The translations under genes and the position numbers were made by a program. A DNA stretch of 15,555 bases from Bacillota bacterium (lineage in GTDB: Bacteria > Bacillota > Dethiobacteria > DTU022): contig JAAZHP010000173.1 in the NCBI GenBank assembly GCA_012510625.1, positions 1-15,555 on the forward strand, written 5' to 3'. The notes beneath the pieces were generated by a model. That model worked only from the letters and a program-made list of their open reading frames with translations, was not told the DNA's origin and did not search any database. This document shows positions 1 through 7,642 of the stretch, piece by piece (the stretch's first letter is position 1; the number at the start of each line of letters is the position of its first letter).

Positions 1-96
1 ATTTTCAGCCGCTACCTGGCCCGGGTGGGCCGGTGGACTGCTTTATTCGAAATCCTGCTCCAGGGCAAATACTTTCCCAACCTGCCCCGGAGATAG
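1..96 (+). CDS. C-terminal end of an unidentified protein (partial)
   Basis: An open frame enters from the left edge and ends at the TAG at 94-96, giving 31 residues that finish in ...GKYFPNLPRR. It is fairly rich in aromatic and basic residues. I do not recognise the family from this fragment. It lies on the same strand as the HD-domain gene, with 121 bases between them that contain a promoter-like element, so the two may be separately transcribed. A real gene is inferred only from the open frame running to the edge and from the codon use resembling the neighbours. Confidence 0.5.
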   Translation: MFSRYLARVGRWTALFEILLQGKYFPNLPRR

Positions 97-145
97 CCGG
101 CTGCAAACCTGTCCGGGGAAAGCACCCCCTTAGCCCGGAGCTCTC

Positions 146-154
146 TGGTATAAT
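146..154 (+). promoter_or_regulatory. Extended -10 promoter for the HD-domain gene
   Basis: The sequence TGGTATAAT matches an extended -10 (TGn followed by consensus TATAAT at 149-154). No good -35 lies 16-18 bases upstream, where the sequence is C-rich; extended -10 promoters often lack one. Transcription would start near 161, leaving a leader of about 57 bases before the ATG at 218. Confidence 0.55.
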
Positions 155-217
155 TGAAGCAAGTTGCAAACATATTCATGAAAGGCGGGCTGGAAAATCG
201 ACAGGTTAAAAAAACAG

Positions 218-793
218 ATGGAATTCGTCATCGAAGTAGACAAGCTGAAAAAAATTACCCGGCAGAATTACCTGGCCGACGGATCAAGGAAAGAAAACGA
301 CGCCGAACACTCCTGGCACCTGGCCCTCATGGCCCTTGTTCTCTGCGAGCATGTAGGGGCGGAAGAGAGTCCGGACCTGCTGCGGGTAATCAAGATGGCC
401 TTGATCCATGATCTCGTGGAGATAGATGCCGGTGATACATACTGCTACGATGAAAAAGCAAACGCAGGGAAAAGAGAGCGGGAGCTGGCTGCAGCAGACC
501 GGCTTTTCGGCATCTTGCCGCCGGACCAGGCCCGTGAGTTTAGAGAACTCTGGGAAGAGTTCGAGGAGCAGCGCACTCCGGAAGCACGGTTCGCCGCGGC
601 CCTGGACCGGCTGCAGCCTCTTACCCTCAACTATATCGCCGGCGGCAAATCATGGAGAGAGCACGGTATCTCCTATTCGCAGGTAATCAAGCGCAACAGC
701 TCCATCGGGGAAAGCTCGCCCGCCCTGTGGAAATTCACCCTAAATATCATCCGCGAAGCTGTCAGGAAGGGGTATATAAAGGAAAACGGCTAG
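218..793 (+). CDS. HD-domain phosphohydrolase (YfbR/HDDC2-like, probable 5'-deoxynucleotidase)
   Basis: This 191-residue protein belongs to the metal-dependent HD superfamily, HD_3/HDDC2 type. Members of that group dephosphorylate deoxynucleoside 5'-monophosphates, which trims dNTP pools. The motif residues are visible: H31 in NDAEHSWH, the H64-D65 pair in LIHDLVEIDAGD with E68, D70 and D73, and the distal D130 in ALDRLQPL. The length is normal for the family. An in-frame stop lies at 179-181 with no other start between, so ATG 218 is the only reasonable start. Its Shine-Dalgarno is weak (AGG about 12 bases upstream). The gene appears monocistronic, with a stem-loop downstream. The HD assignment is firm; the exact substrate is an inference from the family. 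Confidence 0.85.
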   Translation: MEFVIEVDKLKKITRQNYLADGSRKENDAEHSWHLALMALVLCEHVGAEESPDLLRVIKMALIHDLVEIDAGDTYCYDEKANAGKRERELAAADRLFGILPPDQAREFRELWEEFEEQRTPEARFAAALDRLQPLTLNYIAGGKSWREHGISYSQVIKRNSSIGESSPALWKFTLNIIREAVRKGYIKENG

Positions 794-846
794 CCGGTTT
801 TGGGAAACAGGGAATTTCATTCCTCAAGGCGAATATTAATATAAAC

Positions 847-875
847 CCTCCGGGACTTTTCTCCTGGCCCGGAGG
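847..875 (+). terminator. Stem-loop after the HD-domain gene, possible terminator
   Basis: CCTCCGGG (847-854) pairs perfectly with CCCGGAGG (868-875) around a 13-base loop. The downstream CTTGTCTTG is only moderately U-rich, so this is a weak intrinsic terminator or an mRNA 3'-end stabiliser. It separates the HD gene from the MATE gene. Confidence 0.45.
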
Positions 876-985
876 CTTGTCTTGATTCCGCAGGCATGGC
901 GCTCCCTGCCTGTTATTGCGATATAGAATTGCGTTCCAGGCTTAACAACCGGACCCTAAGCTACAAAACAGTAACGAGGTAGAAG

Positions 986-2395
986 ATGAAACCAGATACT
1001 CAACACGGCCTGGCCATTGAACAGAGACGTGATTTTCTTCTAGGAGGAAATCTTCCGAAAGCGATCTGGTTTTTAGCCTGGCCCGTGCTGATCCAGATGT
1101 TCCTGCACCTGATGGTGCAAACAGCCGATATGAAAATGGTGGGAGCCCTGGGCGCCAAAGCGGTAGCCGCTGTAGGCATGGCCACGCAGTTGATCATGGT
1201 AATGTCCATCTGCGCCATGGGCGTCTCCACGGGCGTAACGGCCATTGTCTCCCGCTATTACGGCAAGGGTGATTACCGGGGGGCGGTCCTGGCCACGGCG
1301 CAGGCGCTGCTCCTGGCGCTGATTTTTGCCGGAGCGATCATGCTCCTTTCTTTCAGCCTGGCCGGGCTCATGCTGGATTGGATGGGGGCTGAAGCAGCAG
1401 TGAAGCCCATGGCGCTGGCCTATATGCAGATCATATCGGCAGGAATTTTATTTTTTATAGGCCGGTTTCTCCTGTGGGCCGTATTCCAGGGCGTGGGGGA
1501 CAACCGGACTCCCCTGTACCTCGATATACTGGCCAATGTCATCAATATCACCGGCAATTATATTTTCATCTTCGGATGGGGACCCGTGCCTCCCTTCGGC
1601 GCGAGCGGCGCGGCCATGGGCACCGTTCTGGCCCTTACGACAAGCGCCTCCCTGGCTTTTCTCCTCATCAGGCAGCGGGCTTTCCCCGAGAAGCCGGCCT
1701 GGAGGGAGCTCTTTCGCTACAACCCTGAAATCATGAAAGGGATCCTGCACATCGGCGCTCCGGCCGCCCTGCAGCAGGTGATCCAGGCGGTCGCCAATTC
1801 CCTGATCCTGGGCCTGGTAGCCCGGACCGCCGGAGCCTCCTATTCCGTTTCGGCCTACTCCGTAGGGCTGCTCATTTTCCAGTATGCCTTTTTCCCCGCG
1901 GCGGCCGTAGGCTGGGCTGCCTCAACGCTGGTCGGCGTCAACCTGGGAAGTGCAAACCTGCAGCGGGCCCACAGGAGCGGCTGGTCCTGCGCCGGTTTCG
2001 GAGCCTTAATTATCGGATTTCTATCGCTGAACATCTTTATCTTTGCTCCTTCGCTCATCGGCTTTTTTGTAGACGATCCCCTGGTTATTGCCACCGGTGT
2101 CCCCCTGGTCCGCACCCTGGCCGTGGTGGAACCCCTTCATGCCACGGGGATGATCCTCTCGCGGGCCTTTTACGTAGCCGGAGAAACCAGAATACCCTTT
2201 ATCGCATCCTTTCTATCATGGATGGCCCTGAGGGTGCCGCTGGCCTGGTTTTTAGCTTTTTACCTGAAGATGGAAGCCCCCGGCATCTGGTACGCCATCG
2301 CCGCCTCCCAGGTTCTCGCCGCTGTTATCCAGATTATTTGCTACCAGAGGAAAAAAGGATTTAAAGAAGATGCCCTGGCAGTTCCCCTTGAATAA
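986..2395 (+). CDS. MATE family multidrug/metabolite efflux transporter
   Basis: This 469-residue, very hydrophobic protein has the length and texture of MATE (NorM/DinF) carriers. These have about 12 membrane helices arranged as two homologous bundles and exchange Na+ or H+ for cationic drugs or metabolites across the cytoplasmic membrane. The start region (LPKAIWFLAWPVLIQMFLH, then a VGALGAKAVAAVGMATQ stretch) is the family's typical first repeat. The second repeat begins near KGILHIGAPAALQQVIQ. GAGGT at 976-980 is a good Shine-Dalgarno five bases from the ATG. The gene converges on tldE, with 94 bases between. The substrate cannot be deduced, and no regulator lies beside it. I see no clear -35/-10 pair in the 192 bases upstream. 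Confidence 0.92.
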   Translation: MKPDTQHGLAIEQRRDFLLGGNLPKAIWFLAWPVLIQMFLHLMVQTADMKMVGALGAKAVAAVGMATQLIMVMSICAMGVSTGVTAIVSRYYGKGDYRGAVLATAQALLLALIFAGAIMLLSFSLAGLMLDWMGAEAAVKPMALAYMQIISAGILFFIGRFLLWAVFQGVGDNRTPLYLDILANVINITGNYIFIFGWGPVPPFGASGAAMGTVLALTTSASLAFLLIRQRAFPEKPAWRELFRYNPEIMKGILHIGAPAALQQVIQAVANSLILGLVARTAGASYSVSAYSVGLLIFQYAFFPAAAVGWAASTLVGVNLGSANLQRAHRSGWSCAGFGALIIGFLSLNIFIFAPSLIGFFVDDPLVIATGVPLVRTLAVVEPLHATGMILSRAFYVAGETRIPFIASFLSWMALRVPLAWFLAFYLKMEAPGIWYAIAASQVLAAVIQIICYQRKKGFKEDALAVPLE

Positions 2396-2470
2396 GGTTG
2401 GTGATAGAACTGCGTCAGACATCGTGTTTGTGACAAGCGCCGTCAAATGCCCCGCGGCATCGCCGGGAAT

Positions 2471-2501
2471 AAATCCGGGTTCAAGCTTCTTAACCGGATT
2501 T
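2471..2501 (-). terminator. Stem-loop at the end of the transporter/tldDE operon, possible terminator
   Basis: AAATCCGG-(bulged G)-TT at 2471-2481 pairs with AACCGGATTT at 2492-2501 around a 10-base loop. The structure overlaps the tldE stop codon (2490-2492). Read leftward, the stem is followed by ATTCCC, so the U-tract is poor. It sits between two converging genes, where a shared terminator would be expected. Confidence 0.4.
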
Positions 2502-3839
2502 GCCGGTAAAATGAAAATCGTTTATTTTCAGCGCGGGCACATAGTAGCAACCGAAATTGAAAAACCCGGTCCTATACCGCTCCCTGGAAACAGCTTCGAC
2601 GTTGTTAAGAGCATGGAGCATGCTTTCGGTAAAGCGCATGTTTTTTACCGCCCCCGCTATTTTTCCGTCCCTAATCCTGAACAGTCCGTCCCGTGTCAGC
2701 GCGGTAAGCTGCGCGGCGCGCGGATTAACCGGGTTCATGTAGTTGAAGCGGGTCACCAGCAAACCGTCGCCGGTGCCGGCGATAATCTCTTCCAGGCTCT
2801 GGTCGCCCCCGGCCATGACCAGGTGCAGCGGCACCGGCGGCGTCATGCCGCTCATCGGAGAGATGCCCAGCGCGTGGCCGGTGGTCTCTGTGCCGTCTTT
2901 AAGGGCCGTGTTCAGGTCATAAGTCAACTCCCTGGCCACCCCTTTATCGATAATCGTCACCTTCCGGCGGGGCGAGCCTTCAAAATCAAAGGGCAGTGTA
3001 AAGGTGTTGGGGTCGGTATGGTCGTCGGTGATGGAGATTTTCTCGCTGAAAACCCGCTCCCCCATTTTGCCGGTGAGAAAACCGGCCCGGTCTTGAACGC
3101 TCTTGCCGCTGAAGCCCATTAAGGAGAGAAACGCTAAAATATTGCCCACCGCCAGGGGTTCCAGGATAACCGTGTATGGTCCTGGCTCCAGTTCTGCGGG
3201 GTCCCGGTTCAGGCGGGCCTTTTCATAGGCCCGCGCAAAAGCGCCCGCCAGGTCCAGGTCGCCTGCCCGGTGAGAACGGGCTTCGGCGTATCCGGTTCCG
3301 CCGCCGGCCGAGGCCACCAGGGCGGTGTAGTTGACGCTGTTTTGAATTGCCAGGCGCCTGATGCCCCGGGAATTGCCCACGGCCAGGAGATTTACGTTAT
3401 AAGCCAGGGTGCCGAAAGCTTTGTAGCCCTCCTCCAGGGTGGCCAGGGTCCGGGCAACCAGGCGGGCCCTGTTTTCCGCTGTAAACTCTCTTTCCAGTTC
3501 CGCATCCAGCGACACCGTCTCAATCTCGGGCGGCGTGCCAACCAGGGGCGGCTGCTTTTCTCCTTCCGGCAAAAATTCCAGGTTGGCTAGGGCTTCCCCG
3601 GTGGCCCGGCGCAGGCCCTCCGGGGTGCAGAGGCCGGTGGTGACGGCGCTCCGCTTATGGCCCCGGGTGACAGCTATGGTCACATCCATGCTTGAAGCCT
3701 GCACGTTTTGATGGATCTCCGAATTGGCAAAGCGGGTCAGGGCTTCATTGCCCCCCTGGACTATGACCGCGGTTTCGTATCCTTTTGCCTCTTCCAGCAC
3801 CAGATCTATGATCGCATATGCTCTCTCTTTACTTAACAT
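2490..3839 (-). CDS. tldE: TldE/PmbA-type subunit of the TldD/TldE metalloprotease
   Basis: This protein of about 449 residues is homologous in layout to its upstream neighbour but lacks the HExxxH zinc motif, as expected of the non-catalytic TldE (PmbA) partner. In characterised systems TldD and TldE form a heterodimer enclosing a cavity that cleaves unstructured peptides, for example the microcin B17 leader. Family-like segments include the ALTRFANSEIHQNVQ strand near the N-terminus, and GFSGKSVQDRAG and GISPMSGM further on. Two starts compete. ATG 3839 has GGTAGG with 8-base spacing and gives an 11-base overlap with tldD. GTG 3848, with GAGG 9 bases upstream, would add three residues. I prefer the ATG. 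The overlap implies translational coupling. Confidence 0.87.
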   Translation of the reverse strand: MLSKERAYAIIDLVLEEAKGYETAVIVQGGNEALTRFANSEIHQNVQASSMDVTIAVTRGHKRSAVTTGLCTPEGLRRATGEALANLEFLPEGEKQPPLVGTPPEIETVSLDAELEREFTAENRARLVARTLATLEEGYKAFGTLAYNVNLLAVGNSRGIRRLAIQNSVNYTALVASAGGGTGYAEARSHRAGDLDLAGAFARAYEKARLNRDPAELEPGPYTVILEPLAVGNILAFLSLMGFSGKSVQDRAGFLTGKMGERVFSEKISITDDHTDPNTFTLPFDFEGSPRRKVTIIDKGVARELTYDLNTALKDGTETTGHALGISPMSGMTPPVPLHLVMAGGDQSLEEIIAGTGDGLLVTRFNYMNPVNPRAAQLTALTRDGLFRIRDGKIAGAVKNMRFTESMLHALNNVEAVSRERYRTGFFNFGCYYVPALKINDFHFTGKSG

Positions 3840-5274
3840 CGGCCACACCTACCTTAACCTCTCTGAAGCGGGCGGGAGAAGAGCCGTGGGCCACCCGGCC
3901 CAGCTGTTGCGGTTCGCCCTTGCCGCAGTTGTGCGTGCCGTACATCTGCCAGTACTTCTCGCCGGCCACCCCGTCGCAGGAATTCCAGAATTCAGGGGTA
4001 ATGCCGGTGTAAATGGGGTTTTTATAAATTTTTCCGGTCAGCCGGCCGTCCCTAATTTCATGGGCTATTTCGCAGGCAAACTGGAAATTCAGACGCCGGT
4101 CGTCGATACTCCAGCTCTTGGTGGTACAGAGGTAGAAGCCGTACTCGATGCCGGCAAAAAGCTCTTCGAGCTCCATGCTGCCGGGCAGCAGATTGATGTT
4201 GGTCATACGCACAATGGGAATGCGGCTCCAGCCGTCGGCCCGGGCGGCGCCGCTGGAAAGCCGGCCCAGAACCGCGGCCGAATTCCGGCAGCTGATAAAG
4301 TTTTCGAACTTGCCCCCGGTAATTATGGGGACGCGCTGAGCGGGCACCCCTTCGTCATCGTAGCCGAAAGTACCCAGCCCGCCGGGCACGGTGGCGTCGG
4401 CGACGATATTGACATGTTCTGAGCCGTACTGGAAACCCTCCATGCCGGGGTTAAGGAAACTGGTCCCGGCATAACCCGCCTCGTAGCCGAGCACCCGGTC
4501 CAGCTCAATGGCATGACCGACGCTCTCGTGAATCTGCAGCATCATCTGGCTGCTGCCGATGACCAGGTCAAACCTGCCGGAGGGACACTCTTCGGCTTTC
4601 AGCAGCGCCGCGGCTTCGCGGGCGGCTTGGGCGGCGTTTTCCACCAGTCTCATATCGTTGATAAATTCGTAGCCCGCTGCGGCAAAATTCCCCCGGAAGC
4701 AATTGGGATAGCTGCGTACCTGGCGGTCCCGTCCATCGGCGGCAAAGGCCTTGATACCGCCGCCCGTATGGTAGATCTCCTGGGTGATATAAGATCCTTC
4801 CGTATCGGCGAAAATTTTCTCCTCGCGGCGGAAATCGAGGGTGCCCGCCGTTTTAAAAAGGCCCGGTTCCGCCTGCCGCATTTCCGCATCGGCGGTAAGG
4901 AGCAGCTCCAGCTTCTCCTTTTTTGATACGCTGAAGGGATCAATCTCTACCGGGGTCCGGTAGCTGTCTACTGCAGCCGGACGCGAGGCCAGCTTCACCG
5001 GCCGTTTTTGGGCCAATCGAGAGGCGCGGGCAATAGCCAGGGCATCGCGAACGGTCTGCTCCATCTTCTCAAAATCCTGGGAGGCGGCAAAGCCCATCGA
5101 GCCACCCAGGAACACGCGGATACCGTAACCCCTGGACCGGTGATCAATCATGGCCTGCACCCGGCCGTCCTCGGTGGAATAGGCCTCGTCCGTGATGTCA
5201 TGCACCCGGATGTCGGCATAATCAACTTTAAGTCCCTCGAGATAGGAAAGGGCGCTTTCAAGTTTTTTTCTCAA
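3829..5274 (-). CDS. tldD: TldD-type zinc metalloprotease, catalytic subunit
   Basis: This is a cytoplasmic metalloprotease of the TldD/PmbA family. It is 481 residues long if the TTG start at 5274 is used. The zinc motif HESVGH is at about 249-254, and the conserved C-terminal CGKGEPQ...VAHG segment supplies the likely third ligand, Cys450, as in E. coli TldD. An upstream ATG at 5292 is also in frame, but AAGGAG (5287-5282) lies inside that extension, exactly 7 bases before the TTG, and nothing resembling a ribosome site precedes the ATG. The gene follows the peptide-transporter genes on the same strand and overlaps tldE. The family role is cleavage of short or unfolded peptides and maturation of modified peptides; the target here is unknown. 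No modified-peptide precursor or cyclodehydratase was seen in the window. Confidence 0.92.
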   Translation of the reverse strand: MRKKLESALSYLEGLKVDYADIRVHDITDEAYSTEDGRVQAMIDHRSRGYGIRVFLGGSMGFAASQDFEKMEQTVRDALAIARASRLAQKRPVKLASRPAAVDSYRTPVEIDPFSVSKKEKLELLLTADAEMRQAEPGLFKTAGTLDFRREEKIFADTEGSYITQEIYHTGGGIKAFAADGRDRQVRSYPNCFRGNFAAAGYEFINDMRLVENAAQAAREAAALLKAEECPSGRFDLVIGSSQMMLQIHESVGHAIELDRVLGYEAGYAGTSFLNPGMEGFQYGSEHVNIVADATVPGGLGTFGYDDEGVPAQRVPIITGGKFENFISCRNSAAVLGRLSSGAARADGWSRIPIVRMTNINLLPGSMELEELFAGIEYGFYLCTTKSWSIDDRRLNFQFACEIAHEIRDGRLTGKIYKNPIYTGITPEFWNSCDGVAGEKYWQMYGTHNCGKGEPQQLGRVAHGSSPARFREVKVGVADVK

Positions 5275-5393
5275 TTCCAATCTCCTTTCCATTTGATTCG
5301 ACGGTGCTTTTTTATCGATCCGGTGTTCCCCTTCGCCGCAGGCGGGGCATGAGCATCTTCTTTATAAATAGGCCTGTTGCCCCCGGGTCCCCC

Positions 5394-5588
5394 TCACTGC
5401 TTCCGGGAGCGAACATAAAGCGCCAAACCGGCAAATCCCAAGATAAGGCCGGTAAGCGTACAGATATAAGAGAGGAAACTCAATAAAAATGAAGGTTCCA
5501 GCAACCTGAGAACCATCAGGAAGGCCAGTACGGCGCCGGCAAAAAGAAGCAGCAGGCCAAAGATAATCATTTTACTTGTTGATAACAT
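5394..5588 (-). CDS. Small two-helix membrane protein, unknown function
   Basis: This 64-residue protein has two hydrophobic segments, roughly residues 7-27 (MIIFGLLLLFAGAVLAFLMV) and 33-58, and ends in the basic tail YVRSRKQ. I do not recognise a family. It begins 28 bases after the second ATPase stop, on the same strand, and 119 bases before the tldD start, so it is placed like an operon member. No Shine-Dalgarno is visible upstream of ATG 5588 (the spacer is A-rich), nor before the internal ATG at codon 7. Strong hydrophobicity in a defined pattern supports a real gene. It could be an accessory transporter subunit or an unrelated passenger. Confidence 0.6.
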   Translation of the reverse strand: MLSTSKMIIFGLLLLFAGAVLAFLMVLRLLEPSFLLSFLSYICTLTGLILGFAGLALYVRSRKQ

Positions 5589-5590
5589 TT

Positions 5591-5624
5591 ATTTATTTGT
5601 CTACTTGTTTATGTATTTATTTGT
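5591..5624 (-). repeat. AT-rich direct repeat in the ATPase/small-ORF junction
   Basis: ATTTATTTGT occurs at 5591-5600 and again at 5615-5624 (plus-strand reading), within a stretch that is almost purely A/T and contrasts with the GC-rich genes on either side. It covers the last codons of the second ATPase and the leader of the small membrane protein. On the transcript it reads as an A-rich single-stranded spacer. No function can be assigned. Confidence 0.5.
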
Positions 5625-6597
5625 TATATAGCCAGCACTCAACAAAATGACCCGGTTCAGGCTCAAACTCCGGAGGTTCCTCTAGATCACACAATCCCTC
5701 GATGATGCGCGGGCAGCGCGGGTGAAACCGGCAGCCCTGGGGAGGGTTAATCAGGCTGGGAGGTTCCCCGGGCGGCACATCCTTGAACCGCGCGGCGTTT
5801 TCCGGGTCGGGGTCGGGGATGGCGTTAAGCAGGGTTTCCGTGTAAGGATGGAGCGGGTTATACACCACGCTGCGCACATCCGTCTTCTCCACCAGCTTGG
5901 CCGCATACATGATAAAGACGCGCTCCGAGAAATAGCGCACCGAGGAGAGGTCATGGGTGATATAGATAACGCCCATTTTATGGCTTTGCTGAATCTTGCG
6001 CAACAGCTCGAGGATCTCCACGCGCATGGAAGCGTCGAGCATGGATACGGGCTCGTCGGCCACGATCAGCTTGGGGTGCAAAATAATCGCCCTGGCGATA
6101 ACTAGACGCTGCTGCTGGCCCCCGGAGAGCATGTGGGGGTACTTGTAGAGGAAGTCATCGACAGGCAGCAGCCTGACCTCCTCCAATACCTCCCTAATCC
6201 GCTGCTCGTGCAGTTCCCGTTCCACTTTGTTGATGAGCAAGGGCTCCAGCAGGATGCGCTTGATGTTCATAAACGGGGGAAGCGCCCCGTAGGGGTCCTG
6301 CTGGACGAAACCGACCTGAGAATGAAGCCAGGCGAGATCCTTCGGCTTATAGCCGTTGAGCCTCCTCCCGTCAAAGATAATCTCTCCCCCCGTAAGGGGG
6401 ACCAATCCCAGGATCGTGCGCAGCAAGGTAGTTTTTCCCGAGCCGCTCTCGCCCACGATGGTAATTGTCTCCCCATGGTCAAGATCAAAGCTGACCCCAT
6501 CGAGTGATCGCACGTAGCCCGCGTGTATAAACCCCCAGCGCTTAAGTTCAAACCAGGTCCGCAGATCTTTCACTTGCAGCAGCTTTGCGTCAGGCAT
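5617..6597 (-). CDS. Peptide ABC transporter ATPase, OppF/DppF type
   Basis: This is the second nucleotide-binding subunit of the peptide importer, 326 residues, located on the cytoplasmic face. Visible motifs are Walker A GESGSGKT (49-56), Q-loop Q99, signature LSGGQQQR (157-164), Walker B LIVADEP (177-183) and H-loop His215. The C-terminal oligopeptide-transporter extension contains CRFHPRCP, with cysteines at about 289, 295, 303 and 321; homologues reportedly bind a [4Fe-4S] cluster there. An ATG at 6615 is in frame but has no ribosome site. GGGAG (6610-6606) sits 8 bases before ATG 6597, so I take that start. It begins 4 bases after the stop of the partner ATPase. Confidence 0.92.
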   Translation of the reverse strand: MPDAKLLQVKDLRTWFELKRWGFIHAGYVRSLDGVSFDLDHGETITIVGESGSGKTTLLRTILGLVPLTGGEIIFDGRRLNGYKPKDLAWLHSQVGFVQQDPYGALPPFMNIKRILLEPLLINKVERELHEQRIREVLEEVRLLPVDDFLYKYPHMLSGGQQQRLVIARAIILHPKLIVADEPVSMLDASMRVEILELLRKIQQSHKMGVIYITHDLSSVRYFSERVFIMYAAKLVEKTDVRSVVYNPLHPYTETLLNAIPDPDPENAARFKDVPPGEPPSLINPPQGCRFHPRCPRIIEGLCDLEEPPEFEPEPGHFVECWLYNK

Positions 6598-6601
6598 TTC
6601 A

Positions 6602-7627
6602 TCAACTCCCTTCATAGAGCCAGCACTTCACCAAATCTCCTCCGCAGGCAAAGAGGGGCGGCTCTTCCTTGCAGCGTTCGAATTTATCGGGGCAGCGGAG
6701 CGCAAAACGGCAACCCTCGGGGGGATTGAACAGGCTCGGCGGCTGTCCGATGATAAAGTCCGGTTTCTTCTCCACGCGCAGGGTGGGCACGCTGGCCATG
6801 AGCTTCCGGGCGTAAGGGTGGAGAGGTTCGCGGTAAAACCTCCCCGCACTGCTGTGCTCCACCACCTGCCCCGCATACATGCAGATTACCTCATCCGCAA
6901 GCTCGCTGGAGGTGGCGATATCATGCGTAATGAGGATGAAGGTCAGCTTTAACTCCTGCTTAATCTTCTTGAGCGCGTTCATGATGTTGGCCTGGGTCAA
7001 GACATCCAGGGCCGAAGTCGGTTCGTCAAGGATTAGCAGGAGCGGATTCAAGATCAAAGCCATGGCAATGATGGTCCGCTGGCGCATGCCTCCGGAAAGC
7101 TCGAAAGCGTAGCGCTCCATGAAATCCAGGGGAACGCCGACGATGCGGAAGACATCTTTTGCCCGTTCAAGCGCCTCCTCCTTATCCATCTGCCGGCTGA
7201 TCAAAAGAGGCTCCGCCACCTGGTATCCCACTTTGAGGACGGGATTGAGCGAATTCATTGCCGCCTGCGGAACCATGGAAATCTTCGCCCACCGCACCCA
7301 CTGTCGAAAGTGCTCCTCGCTTAGTTTCATTATATCGGTGCCTTCCAGCAATACTTCCCCTTTGAAGGTATGGATGTTCTTGGGGAGGAGCCTGAGAATC
7401 GCCCGGGCCAGGGAGGTCTTGCCGCAGCCGGATTCGCCGACAATGGCCAGGGACCGTCCGTAGTCAAGGCTAAAGGTTATATCCTCCACCGCCCGGACGG
7501 TGCCGAAAGAAGTGCCGAAATAGAGGTGTAAATTCTTCACCGCGAGCAGCGGCCCTTCGCCCTGAATGAGTTCCTGGGGGCTGCCGGCTATTGCATCTGT
7601 ATTTCGGGTGATACTCTTTGTCATCAT
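6602..7627 (-). CDS. Peptide ABC transporter ATPase, OppD/DppD type
   Basis: This is the first nucleotide-binding subunit, 341 residues. Walker A is GESGCGKT (64-71), the Q-loop is Q121, the signature LSGGMRQR is 177-184, Walker B LLLILDEP is 196-203 and the H-loop is His235. The C-terminal region characteristic of oligo/dipeptide importers is complete, with cysteines at 306, 312, 319, 328 and 335 in the CRFALRCPDKFERC arrangement that may carry an iron-sulfur cluster. AGAGG about 10 bases upstream of ATG 7627 serves as ribosome site; a second ATG follows at once. It lies 15 bases after the OppC-type permease, and the downstream ATPase begins 4 bases after its stop. OppD versus OppF naming follows gene order and is an inference. 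Confidence 0.92.
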   Translation of the reverse strand: MMTKSITRNTDAIAGSPQELIQGEGPLLAVKNLHLYFGTSFGTVRAVEDITFSLDYGRSLAIVGESGCGKTSLARAILRLLPKNIHTFKGEVLLEGTDIMKLSEEHFRQWVRWAKISMVPQAAMNSLNPVLKVGYQVAEPLLISRQMDKEEALERAKDVFRIVGVPLDFMERYAFELSGGMRQRTIIAMALILNPLLLILDEPTSALDVLTQANIMNALKKIKQELKLTFILITHDIATSSELADEVICMYAGQVVEHSSAGRFYREPLHPYARKLMASVPTLRVEKKPDFIIGQPPSLFNPPEGCRFALRCPDKFERCKEEPPLFACGGDLVKCWLYEGS

Positions 7628-7642
7628 TACTCTCTTTCCTCT

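Noticed and set aside
97..145. Hairpin-like TCCGGG...CCCGGA between the partial gene and the HD-domain gene
   Set aside because: It has six pairs with a 16-base loop and no U-tract. It is too weak to annotate as a terminator.
2370..4422. Plus-strand frames of 250 and 232 codons (2370-3122, 3724-4422)
   Set aside because: They are shadows opposite tldE and tldD in GC-rich sequence. The minus-strand frames are full-length recognisable proteins, and the plus frames show no family features.
5293..5393. Separate promoter for tldD-tldE
   Set aside because: An AT-rich TATTTATAAAG element is present on the minus strand, but nothing like a -35 lies 16-18 bases upstream, so an independent promoter is not supported.
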